A stretch of DNA of 18,847 nt from Anaerohabitans sp036788095 (GTDB lineage: Bacteria > Zhuqueibacterota > Zhuqueibacteria > Residuimicrobiales > Residuimicrobiaceae). Positions 1 to 6,882 of this stretch are shown here, in pieces. The notes below the pieces were generated by a model that was not told the origin of the DNA, did no database searches, and saw only the letters and a list, made by a program, of their open reading frames with translations. The stretch spans positions 1 through 18,847 of the forward strand of contig DAIQOA010000081.1 of the NCBI GenBank assembly GCA_036788095.1, in the 5' to 3' direction. A program made the translations under genes and the position numbers. Numbering within the stretch: position 1 is the stretch's first letter; each line of letters begins with the position of its first letter.

Positions 1-907
1 CCGCGGATTGTTCCAACGTTTCGCGTGAAACGCCCTCCACCAGGGTGGCGCTGTTTTGCCACAAGTCGGCGACGGCGCGGCTTTCATCTTTATCCGCCGC
101 TGCCCATGCCTCATTCACTTCGCTGAAAGAAACATTGACAACCGGAACCGTCATCATAGCCGGCGCCGGCCCTGAATCGGTTCCGCGTACAGCCAAAATT
201 TTTGCTTGTTTCAACTGCTGCGCGCACTCTTGCGCGGAAAGCGTCTGCAAGGGATCCGGCAGACAGGCAAGGTCGCCCGCTTTAGCCGTACACTTTACGC
301 GCACTTGCGCTACCGCGTCGGCAAAGCCATCTGCTGCGCTTCTCTTTTTCGCTTTTTCAAAGCACTTGACCGCAGCGAATAGATCCTCCAGCCGTGATGA
401 GGCGATAAAACCGACGTTGGCTGTTTTTTCGCGTAAAAATCTGGCGCTGTATACCAAAAATCCGCCGCTGCCGGCAAACTGAAGGTCCACATAGAGGACC
501 GGCTTGCCGGAGGCGGCCATGGTCTGAACGACTTTGTTCCAGCAATTCATCTGAAAGACGATATAGCCGTCGACGTCATTGGTATGATCATCGCTGAGAA
601 TTTTCTTCGCCTGTTCTTCGCCCGTGGCCATAGTGGGCAGAAACGCCATGTGGGGAAAACGGCGCGACAGGGCGTTGTTGAACTTTTCCATGACCGGCAC
701 AAAATCAAAGCCTATGTTGGGCCAGTCCGGAACCGTCTGTTGCGGACCGTGCAGGGAGTAAATCACCCGAATGCGCATTTTAGCCGCGGCCGAGGCCTCC
801 TGAACCAGACCCTGAGCGGCCAATGGCAGCATGGCGCCGGCGCCTAAAAAGTGTCTTCGACTCCACAGACAACCGCTGCATCCTTCAGAATGTTTAACGG
901 GATTCAT
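1..907 (-). CDS. Tat-exported protein resembling L-fucose/L-arabinose isomerases (3' end beyond window)
   Basis: The frame is open from an ATG at 905-907 to the window edge, giving at least 302 residues with no stop. A purine-rich ribosome binding site (complement of CTCTCCT, 916-922) precedes the start at normal spacing. Residues 17-22 read SRRHFL, followed by an Ala/Leu-rich stretch ending near ASAAAK at about 43, a convincing twin-arginine signal. A CSGC pair just before it could be a metal site or incidental. The rest resembles the N-terminal and middle domains of the L-fucose/L-arabinose isomerase fold: a Rossmann-like start, an inter-domain segment (VNVSFSEVNEAWAAADKDE, about 263-281), then an A..W..A..VEGVSRETLEQSA helix typical of that superfamily. 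The catalytic C-terminal part is not visible, so enzymatic activity is not shown. It follows the DUF4350-like gene by 174 bases and is probably in the same locus. The family assignment is from memory and moderately sure; the Tat signal is clearer. Confidence 0.6.
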   Translation of the reverse strand, partial: MNPVKHSEGCSGCLWSRRHFLGAGAMLPLAAQGLVQEASAAAKMRIRVIYSLHGPQQTVPDWPNIGFDFVPVMEKFNNALSRRFPHMAFLPTMATGEEQAKKILSDDHTNDVDGYIVFQMNCWNKVVQTMAASGKPVLYVDLQFAGSGGFLVYSARFLREKTANVGFIASSRLEDLFAAVKCFEKAKKRSAADGFADAVAQVRVKCTAKAGDLACLPDPLQTLSAQECAQQLKQAKILAVRGTDSGPAPAMMTVPVVNVSFSEVNEAWAAADKDESRAVADLWQNSATLVEGVSRETLEQSA

Positions 908-963
908 AGGATTAGCTCTCCTGAACAAAGAATGAAATTCTTTTAGGCGATAGGACTTGCGTA

Positions 964-992
964 AATATGCTAAAAACAGAAATGCAAAGCAA
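964..992 (-). promoter_or_regulatory. Possible weak sigma-70-like promoter before the isomerase-like gene
   Basis: On the minus strand TTGCTT (987-992) and CATATT (964-969) are separated by exactly 17 bases, about 57 bases upstream of the ATG at 907. The match is 3/6 and 4/6 to the consensus, so it is only suggestive. A small A/T-rich hairpin (AAAGAAT, 3-base loop, ATTCTTT; 927-943) lies between it and the ribosome binding site. Confidence 0.22.
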
Positions 993-1081
993 GACAAACT
1001 TGATTCGCGGCGGGGGAAAAGCTCAAGTAACGGGCAGAAAAAAGAATGGACGTTTTGAGGCAGTTGATTAACTCGGGCCGC

Positions 1082-1924
1082 TCATTTTTCCATCTGTTTC
1101 GGATCTCCGGCCAGATCCAGCAGCCATAAAAATAGATTATTCGCGGCCTTGGTGTTCTCATACTCCGGCGGGAGTTTGTAGCCGTCCAGATACTCGTTGT
1201 ACAGCCAGGGATCGCCGACGGCAAAAACGCGGCCGTGTCCATACTCTGAAAGGGCCATAATAACATCGCTGCCATCCTGCAATATCGCACGCGCAGATGG
1301 CTGCAAACGCAGGGTGCAAATTTCTTTGAGATAGACTTGGTCGACACCGATAAACAGCGGATGGGACGGGAATGCGGCAAAGCGGCCGGTAATATAATTA
1401 TCCTTGATGACTGTGTTGCGCAGATCCTCGTTAAAATGAATGCCGAATCGTTCAGACAAACCGTTGAGATGCGCCAGTTCGCAATGATCCTTATCGTTTG
1501 CCAACAGCACAAGAACGCCGCCAGCGTGAACCCATTTAGTCACCGCCTCCGCCTCTTTGGCTTCGATATAGTTAGGGGAACTGGTCTCGGCCGGCGTATC
1601 CGGATCCACGATGATATAAATGCTGAGGCGGTTTAGACAGGCGCTGTCTGGGGCTTGGCGAACGCCCACCGTTTGCGCCCCCAATCCCTGGATAATGGCC
1701 GCCAGTCCGGAAAAACCACTGTCTTGTGCGTCTTCCCAGAGATAATGAAAAGGTTGCGGCGCAAGCCCTTCAACTTGGCGAAACTCGCGATTGTAATAAT
1801 AATCCAGTCCCACGACCTTGTGGCGATTGGCTTTTCCGGGAATCTCCTTCGCGGTTGTCTGTACTGCCAAAATCGTCAACGATCCCAGCAGAGCCGCGAA
1901 CAATGCCTTTTTCCATCGGCTCAT
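1082..1924 (-). CDS. Secreted DUF4350-like (glutamine-amidotransferase-fold) protein
   Basis: The protein has 280 residues. A basic N-terminus and hydrophobic stretch (residues 1-25, ending near TTAKE) form a signal peptide, so it should act in the periplasm or outside. The body alternates beta strands and helices: IYIIVDPDTP (about 102-111), a helix, then GGVLVLLANDKDHCELAHLN (about 135-154) and YGHGRVFAVGDPWLYNEY (about 228-245). This layout is typical of DUF4350/ThuA-like domains of the class I amidotransferase fold, without an obvious Cys-His-Glu triad. Its start lies only 10 bases after the stop of the GH105 gene, and as I recall DUF4350-like domains often accompany or are fused to GH105 enzymes. 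It is therefore probably an accessory factor in rhamnogalacturonan breakdown. Its biochemical role is unknown, and no catalytic function is claimed. Confidence 0.7.
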   Translation of the reverse strand: MSRWKKALFAALLGSLTILAVQTTAKEIPGKANRHKVVGLDYYYNREFRQVEGLAPQPFHYLWEDAQDSGFSGLAAIIQGLGAQTVGVRQAPDSACLNRLSIYIIVDPDTPAETSSPNYIEAKEAEAVTKWVHAGGVLVLLANDKDHCELAHLNGLSERFGIHFNEDLRNTVIKDNYITGRFAAFPSHPLFIGVDQVYLKEICTLRLQPSARAILQDGSDVIMALSEYGHGRVFAVGDPWLYNEYLDGYKLPPEYENTKAANNLFLWLLDLAGDPKQMEK

Positions 1925-1934
1925 TTTGCTCTCT

Positions 1935-4214
1935 CTATCGGTTCAATTCCAGGGCGGCGAACAGAAACGCAGCCACGCCCTTAAAGTCATTGATGCGACG
2001 ATCCGTGTTGACATAATAGTCAAAATCGCCCTGGGAGCTGGCGAAATTGAGCGTGCCCACCTTGACCGTGCCGGTCAGATAAAACAGCCCCTGCTCATCA
2101 AAATAGACATGATGTTCGCACAGACCCCGGAACGCCTTTTCCGCATTTTCGAGATATTTCTTCGGCAGATAGCCCTGGTGAACCGACCGCGCCAGGGCAT
2201 AGCTGAACATGGCGGAACAGGAAGTCTCGTGCCAATTCGCCGGATGATCCCCGCGATCCACTACCTGGAACCAAAGGCCGGTCTCAGGATCCTGATATTT
2301 TACCAGAGCGGCTGAGAGCTCTTTGAGGATCTTGAGCAATTGCGGCCTTTGCACGTGGTGGGCGTCCAACTCATCCAGGCCGTCCACCAGCGCCATGGCG
2401 AACCAGCCGAGTGCGCGGCCCCAGAAACTCGGCGAGGCGCCGGTGACCGGGTCTGCCCAGACCGGATTTTTCCGTTCATCCCAGCCGTGATAATATAATC
2501 CACTTTGTCCATCCAGAGTGTGCGCGGTGATCAGCTCGATCTGCCGGATCGCTTCATCTGCCCAGTTCGGCTGTTTTACGGCTGCGGCATACTGCAGCAG
2601 AAAAGCATCCGCCATATAGATGCCATCCAGCCACATCTGCCAGGGATAAACCAGTTTGTGCCAGTATCCTCCCTCCGCGGTGCGCGGCTGTTTTTGCAGC
2701 TGTTCGATCAACTGTTCGCAGGCCCGCCGATAGCGCGCATCGCCGGTCTTTTGATACATCAACAGGGCAATCTTGCCCGCCTCGACGTCATCGAGCTTGT
2801 ACTCTTCCATTTTATATTCTGAAGAGATCAGCCGGCCGTCCTGATCGATATAGTGGTCCAGCCATCTCTGAATATAGCGAAGGTATTTCTGGTTTGGCTC
2901 TTTTTGCTCCAGCCGGTAAAGTCCGTGGAGAAAAAAACCGTTGGTATACGTCCACCCTTTTCCGTACACATCCATGTCCGCCGGATCCGGATAGGTTTGC
3001 ATAATCGTCCATGCCACCACCTGAGCCCAGGATTCTGTTTTAGGTTTTTGGCGCTCAGAGGCGGAGGTCAAATAGGTGATCTGAACAGGCGTCTGCACCG
3101 CCTGAGCGTAGCCGTCGACATAGGTCTCCCACTCTTTTCGCTGGCTAAAGTTTCCGCTCTTATTCCAGCCCGCGCCGGCATAATAGCGCACAGCCTGATT
3201 GGCCTGCACTTTGCCCACAGCCAGATGGTTGATATCCTGCTCAAAAAAATCAACCAGCTCTTTGGGATCCAGGATGACGGCGCAGCCAAGAGCCCCATGG
3301 TCGTCGCGGCTTTCCCATTGGCTCAACCATCCGTGTTGCCGGTTGAATGCGACCGCGGCTTGCCAGTCCGGATGTTTCGCAACGCCGGCGGCAAAGCGGA
3401 TCGGCAGCGATCGCGTGGAGCGATAGATGCTTTCGATGCGGTTAAACTGGTGACCGGCATCGAGACTGATGCGTTTGATCTCGGAAATCGTATCACCGGC
3501 TGCCGTCCACGGGTCGTAGCGCAATTCGAAAACCAAGCGGATCGGGCCGCCGGCAATGCGGCGATAAGAGCTGAAATTACCTGAAACGTGCAGCGTCTGG
3601 CCGTCCCAGATGCCAGAGCCCCCGCAGCCGCGACTGGCGCCCACTGTGTAGAAATCCAAACCCTCGCCGGAATCTCGGTGATAGGACGCATCCCCGGCGG
3701 CGTACCATTTATCGATGATCGGATAGGGAACCCGTTTGGACCAGACATCAATGCCGCTGCTGATCATCTCGGTTTCAAGCGCCGGGCCGTACATGCGAAA
3801 GGCGATGCGATCGTTTTCCCAGGCAAAGTCATCCTTGCGTTCCGGCACAAAACGACCGTACACTCTACCACTGCTGCGGCCGCAAGGAGTTGTTGTCTGG
3901 ACGAGGCGAAATGTTTTAAGCGGATCGTCCTTGCCGAAATTGGTCTGAAAGAGCAGTTGATCAGGGAGGCCGTCTTCATCCGCATCCAGAATCTGCGTCA
4001 CCACCTGTTTGCCGGTGTTCAAATCCATCAGGGAAAAACGATCGGGGTGCAACCCCGGCAATCGCGCCGAGAGCTCTTTCCAGTTCAATTCGATGGTTTC
4101 AAACGTCCGCGCGCCCTTGAGCGGATTGGCCGCAACAAACACCATCTCCTTTTCAGCGGGTAAAGCCCAGATTTTTCCAATCAGTGCCAGCAGCGCAAGC
4201 AACGTATACTTCAT
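1935..4214 (-). CDS. DUF4861-GH105 fusion, probable unsaturated rhamnogalacturonyl hydrolase
   Basis: This 759-residue protein probably removes the 4,5-unsaturated galacturonyl residue left at the non-reducing end by rhamnogalacturonan lyases. I chose the ATG at 4214 because it begins the signal peptide (residues 1-20, cleavage near ALPA/EKE) and has a GGAG just upstream; an in-frame ATG at 4223 has no good ribosome binding site. Residues about 22-385 match the DUF4861 pattern, including the SGIDVWSKR and YPIIDKWY segments. Residues about 395-759 form a GH88/GH105 (alpha/alpha)6 barrel: TYTNGFFLHGLYRL, the acidic pair in KLDDVEAGK (about 475-476), MWLDGIYMAD with the likely catalytic Asp530, HGWDERKNPVWAD, and SFWGRALGWFAMAL. 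GH105 enzymes alone are usually near 370 residues, so the N-terminal half is a true extra domain. The DUF4350-like gene follows after 10 bases. Family assignment is firm; substrate is inferred. Confidence 0.88.
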   Translation of the reverse strand: MKYTLLALLALIGKIWALPAEKEMVFVAANPLKGARTFETIELNWKELSARLPGLHPDRFSLMDLNTGKQVVTQILDADEDGLPDQLLFQTNFGKDDPLKTFRLVQTTTPCGRSSGRVYGRFVPERKDDFAWENDRIAFRMYGPALETEMISSGIDVWSKRVPYPIIDKWYAAGDASYHRDSGEGLDFYTVGASRGCGGSGIWDGQTLHVSGNFSSYRRIAGGPIRLVFELRYDPWTAAGDTISEIKRISLDAGHQFNRIESIYRSTRSLPIRFAAGVAKHPDWQAAVAFNRQHGWLSQWESRDDHGALGCAVILDPKELVDFFEQDINHLAVGKVQANQAVRYYAGAGWNKSGNFSQRKEWETYVDGYAQAVQTPVQITYLTSASERQKPKTESWAQVVAWTIMQTYPDPADMDVYGKGWTYTNGFFLHGLYRLEQKEPNQKYLRYIQRWLDHYIDQDGRLISSEYKMEEYKLDDVEAGKIALLMYQKTGDARYRRACEQLIEQLQKQPRTAEGGYWHKLVYPWQMWLDGIYMADAFLLQYAAAVKQPNWADEAIRQIELITAHTLDGQSGLYYHGWDERKNPVWADPVTGASPSFWGRALGWFAMALVDGLDELDAHHVQRPQLLKILKELSAALVKYQDPETGLWFQVVDRGDHPANWHETSCSAMFSYALARSVHQGYLPKKYLENAEKAFRGLCEHHVYFDEQGLFYLTGTVKVGTLNFASSQGDFDYYVNTDRRINDFKGVAAFLFAALELNR

Positions 4215-4254
4215 ACACTCCATCCCGTGCGAGGGTTCAAGCTTTCAGGCAACA

Positions 4255-4285
4255 CCGGGTCGAGATCGTCCAGGCCCGGGATCTC
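4255..4285 (-). promoter_or_regulatory. Two mutually exclusive stems in the leader of the GH105 gene
   Basis: Read on the minus strand, GAGATC (4285-4280) can pair with GATCTC (4267-4262), and CCGGG (4279-4275) can pair with CCCGG (4259-4255). The four arms interleave in the order 1-2-1'-2', so the stems exclude each other or would form a very tight pseudoknot with no first loop. The site is 41-71 bases before the chosen ATG at 4214. A switching role is speculative, and no riboswitch class is recognised. Confidence 0.25.
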
Positions 4286-4313
4286 ACGCCTGCCATGCTA
4301 TAAGAGTAAAAAG

Positions 4314-4386
4314 TACGGAGTGCATTCCCCCCTCAGATCGGCTGATTCTCCCCATAGCGGCTGATCTAATGAAAATGCACTCCGTA
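4314..4386. repeat. 73-bp inverted-repeat element with 13-bp perfect arms bounded by TA
   Basis: TACGGAGTGCATT (4314-4326) and AATGCACTCCGTA (4374-4386) are exact reverse complements separated by 47 bases. The interior has a nested AGATC/GATCT pair (4335-4339, 4363-4367) and a direct repeat of CGGCTGAT (4339-4346, 4358-4365). Each end is a TA dinucleotide, which would fit a non-autonomous element of the IS630/Tc1-mariner type that duplicates TA. Alternatively, on the minus strand the right-hand arm is followed by CTTTTTACTC, so the RNA could act as a terminator between the T9SS gene and the GH105 gene. The inverted repeat is certain; its nature is not. Confidence 0.6.
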
Positions 4387-4452
4387 ATCAAGCCAGGCTC
4401 GAACGGTCTAGTAGAGAACGGATCGATCAAACCGTCCGGCCATGCGACAGGA

Positions 4453-4488
4453 GAGCAAAAGGGAATGAACGATCCCGCCCTTTTGCTC
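4453..4488 (-). terminator. Strong stem-loop after the T9SS gene, terminator-like or mRNA-stabilising
   Basis: GAGCAAAAGGG (4453-4463) and CCCTTTTGCTC (4478-4488) form a perfect 11-bp stem with a 14-base loop, starting 27 bases after the stop codon of the T9SS gene. On the minus strand it is followed by TCCTGTCG rather than a U-run, so it is not a textbook intrinsic terminator. A processing or 3'-end stabilising role is equally possible. Confidence 0.5.
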
Positions 4489-4515
4489 CCCTGAGGCAGA
4501 ACAACACTGTTCAGT

Positions 4516-6795
4516 CTACTTGACCAGCATCATCTTTTTCACAGTGTTAAAGTTGGCGCTCTCCACGCGATAAAAATAGATGCCGGAGGGTATGGAGGCG
4601 CCGCTGAAGGTGAACTGATGGTGACCGGCGGCCAATCTGCCGTCATGCAGCGTGGCGATCACTTTACCCAACAGATCATAGACCTGAATCTTGACCACGC
4701 TGTTTTCCGGTGTGGCAAAACGGATGGTGGTGGTTGGGTTAAAGGGATTGGGATAATTTTGCTGCAAAGCATAGTGGATCGGCAGGTTGGCATCCAATCC
4801 GTCCACGCCGGTGTTGGCCTTGAAATCGGTTTGGCTGCGCGGTCGAATCTCGTAGCCATTGTCGGGAGGAACCTTGGTGGTGAATTGCTCGATTACACCG
4901 ATGATATCCACCACTCCTTCAGGAGCCGGGCTGCCGGCCAGGTCCACATCCTTGTCGATATACACATCGATCGTATCCGTGCCGCGGGCGAATTTCACCG
5001 TGGCGTTCTTGCCGGCCAAAGGCCATTTGGACGGATCGACGATCTTGTAGCCATAGATCTGAGCTAACATGCCTTCGGTGGCCTCATTCATATCCGCCTT
5101 GAGCACCGGCAGCGCAGCGGGGGCCGCGCCACTGCTGTTGACAACGATATCACCGGCCTGCTGCGGAATGATTTCCACCAAACCATTGTATTGATCGACT
5201 TTGCCGGTTATGGTGACGCGGTCGCCGACTTTGAAATCAAACGCGATGCTGCTGGAGAAAAGGTTTACGCCACCGGTTTCATCCTGCATATAATACTGAA
5301 TGCCACCGGGCCGATAATTGGGTGTGGTGACCACGCCGCAAACCGTAACTGTCTCGCCTTTTTTATCTGCAACGAAATCATTGTTCGCGTCCACCTTGAC
5401 TTCCACCAGGGGCGTGCAAACAACCGGGCTCTCCCACTGCGCTTTTTTATCCGGAAACCATCTCAGATCACCCACCGGAAAGCCGTTTTCGCCGCCGACA
5501 TAGGCAGCCAGATTGGTCGGATAGGAGACGTTGAGGGTATCGCGGAAGTATTCGACAAAGCGGCGGTCGAAATCGTCGCGGGCGCGCAGATAATTGGCTT
5601 TGTCTTTACTCTTATTGCCGCCGGTCGGACTTTCATACCAGCGCATCAGAGTCGTCATCAGCTTGGGTACATTGACCGGCGTCAGATCGATTTTGGTGAA
5701 AGCGGTCGCAGCCGCAGAGCCCAGTTTGCTCTGAATATGAGCGGAGAGCGGATTGGCCGGCCCAAAATGAAAGTCATTCAAGAAGGCCTGTCCGGAATCG
5801 CTGATGGTAAAATAGTTGTTGCTGACTTTCCATTTGGTGGTATCGTTGGGCGAGGTAAAGATCCAGGTGATCTTGTTGTTGCCATTGGCGTAAATCTCGC
5901 CGGTGTTGGCCCATTCGGCGCCACGGGTGGCGTCGGTGGAATCCTCGCCCAGTGCGAACGCATCGATGAAAAGGTTATTGGTGATGATCATTTCGCGACC
6001 AACGCCGCCAAGCGAAAGGAGTCCATGGAAGCCCATTCCGTTGACAAAGGTGTTATGGTCGATTTTGCCGTAAAGGATCGGTTGAGTCGAGGTGGCGTTC
6101 CAGTGGCGGATGGGACGGTCCTGACCATTGACGAATGTACAATTCTGCACGACAAAGGAATCGCACTGCACATCGCGCAGATCAAAAGCTTTGCCGGCGC
6201 CGAAATTCGAGGTCACCAGGTTGCCCATGTTGGCAAAGATGCAGTTTTTGGCGATGACTTTGAGAGTGCTGTTGTTGGTGCGAACATGGTTGCCGTTGGT
6301 GTTCGAGAGGATGACATTGTCCAGTTCAATGCTGCCGCCCACGGCGTTGGTCTGGATCAGGCCGCCCTGCATGTTGTCCACCGCGGTCGGCTCGTATTCA
6401 TAAACGCCCACCAGACAGACGTCCTTGATGATGGCATGAGATCCAGCCAGGGTGATGCTCCATCCCGGCGGACGGGTGGGATTGCTGCCGGTGCCGGTCG
6501 GCCACAGATAGATGACCGGCAGAGGCCCGTCGCCCTCGCTGGCCTTGAAACGGATCGTCTGGCCGGCCGGAACGGTCAACGTGGCATTCTGAAGATAGAT
6601 TTCGCCCCGTTTGAATTCGTAGACGCGGTCCGCCGAAAAACCACGGCCGACGGTATCCGCCGCGATCTGCACGTTGATCATCAAGGCTGCACTTCCATCG
6701 GAAGGGGTTATCGGAACGACAACCTCTTGCCCATAGAGCGCAAGCGCGCCACAGCATAGCGTGAGAGCTAAAATTGTAAAAATCCGCATACGCAT
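4516..6795 (-). CDS. Exported right-handed beta-helix protein with OB-fold region and T9SS C-terminal sorting domain
   Basis: The protein has 759 residues. The ATG at 6795 has an ideal AAAGGAGG five bases upstream. Residues 1-22 are a signal peptide ending near LYGQ. Residues about 60-350 contain recurring short strands with Asn ladders and turns (DNVILSNTNGN, AKNCIFANMGN, VQNCTFVNG, IDHNTFVNG, ITNNLFIDA, VSNNYFTI), a right-handed parallel beta-helix like pectate-lyase-superfamily and DUF5123/DUF4957 proteins. Residues about 460-660 look like one or two OB-fold-type domains (GETVTVCGVVTTPNYRPGG, YMQDETGGVNLFSS, VGDRVTITGKV). Residues 673-759 are the sorting domain: QQNYPNPFNPTTTIRF, VYDLLGKVI, SGIYFYRV, terminal KKMMLVK. 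The protein should be exported by the type IX system and surface-attached or released. It follows the receptor by 87 bases. It may bind or cleave pectin; I see no diagnostic lyase residues, so no EC activity is assigned. Confidence 0.82.
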   Translation of the reverse strand: MRMRIFTILALTLCCGALALYGQEVVVPITPSDGSAALMINVQIAADTVGRGFSADRVYEFKRGEIYLQNATLTVPAGQTIRFKASEGDGPLPVIYLWPTGTGSNPTRPPGWSITLAGSHAIIKDVCLVGVYEYEPTAVDNMQGGLIQTNAVGGSIELDNVILSNTNGNHVRTNNSTLKVIAKNCIFANMGNLVTSNFGAGKAFDLRDVQCDSFVVQNCTFVNGQDRPIRHWNATSTQPILYGKIDHNTFVNGMGFHGLLSLGGVGREMIITNNLFIDAFALGEDSTDATRGAEWANTGEIYANGNNKITWIFTSPNDTTKWKVSNNYFTISDSGQAFLNDFHFGPANPLSAHIQSKLGSAAATAFTKIDLTPVNVPKLMTTLMRWYESPTGGNKSKDKANYLRARDDFDRRFVEYFRDTLNVSYPTNLAAYVGGENGFPVGDLRWFPDKKAQWESPVVCTPLVEVKVDANNDFVADKKGETVTVCGVVTTPNYRPGGIQYYMQDETGGVNLFSSSIAFDFKVGDRVTITGKVDQYNGLVEIIPQQAGDIVVNSSGAAPAALPVLKADMNEATEGMLAQIYGYKIVDPSKWPLAGKNATVKFARGTDTIDVYIDKDVDLAGSPAPEGVVDIIGVIEQFTTKVPPDNGYEIRPRSQTDFKANTGVDGLDANLPIHYALQQNYPNPFNPTTTIRFATPENSVVKIQVYDLLGKVIATLHDGRLAAGHHQFTFSGASIPSGIYFYRVESANFNTVKKMMLVK

Positions 6796-6828
6796 TGGTT
6801 CCTCCTTTGATTAAGAGTACTACAGGGA

Positions 6829-6866
6829 CTAAAACCTCTTTTCCATCTAAACGCTCATCACCTCCT
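6829..6866 (-). other. Orphan full-length Shine-Dalgarno with a five-codon reading frame
   Basis: On the minus strand AGGAGGTGAT (complement 6857-6866) is a 10-base match to the usual 16S rRNA 3' tail. Ten bases downstream an ATG (6844-6846) begins a five-codon frame, MEKRF, ending at 6829. A second ATG overlapping the motif gives only three codons. The receptor stop is just upstream, and the next gene has its own separate AAAGGAGG. It may be a leader peptide, a ribosome standby site or a remnant. Confidence 0.3.
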
Positions 6867-6882
6867 ACTGATTTTATTCATA

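Noticed and set aside
584..847. Short plus-strand frames over the isomerase-like gene (also 45-482)
   Set aside because: The minus-strand frame here is continuous for more than 300 codons with a Tat signal and ribosome binding site, so these are antisense shadows.
4009..4494. Plus-strand frame spanning the gap between GH105 and the T9SS gene
   Set aside because: It crosses the signal peptide region of GH105 antisense and the inverted repeats, and resembles no protein family. The gap is better explained as structured non-coding sequence.
5191..6759. Long plus-strand open frame (522 codons) opposite the T9SS gene
   Set aside because: It is fully antisense to a gene with clear domains and signals, has no recognisable motifs and no good ribosome binding site. 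It is a by-product of codon bias.
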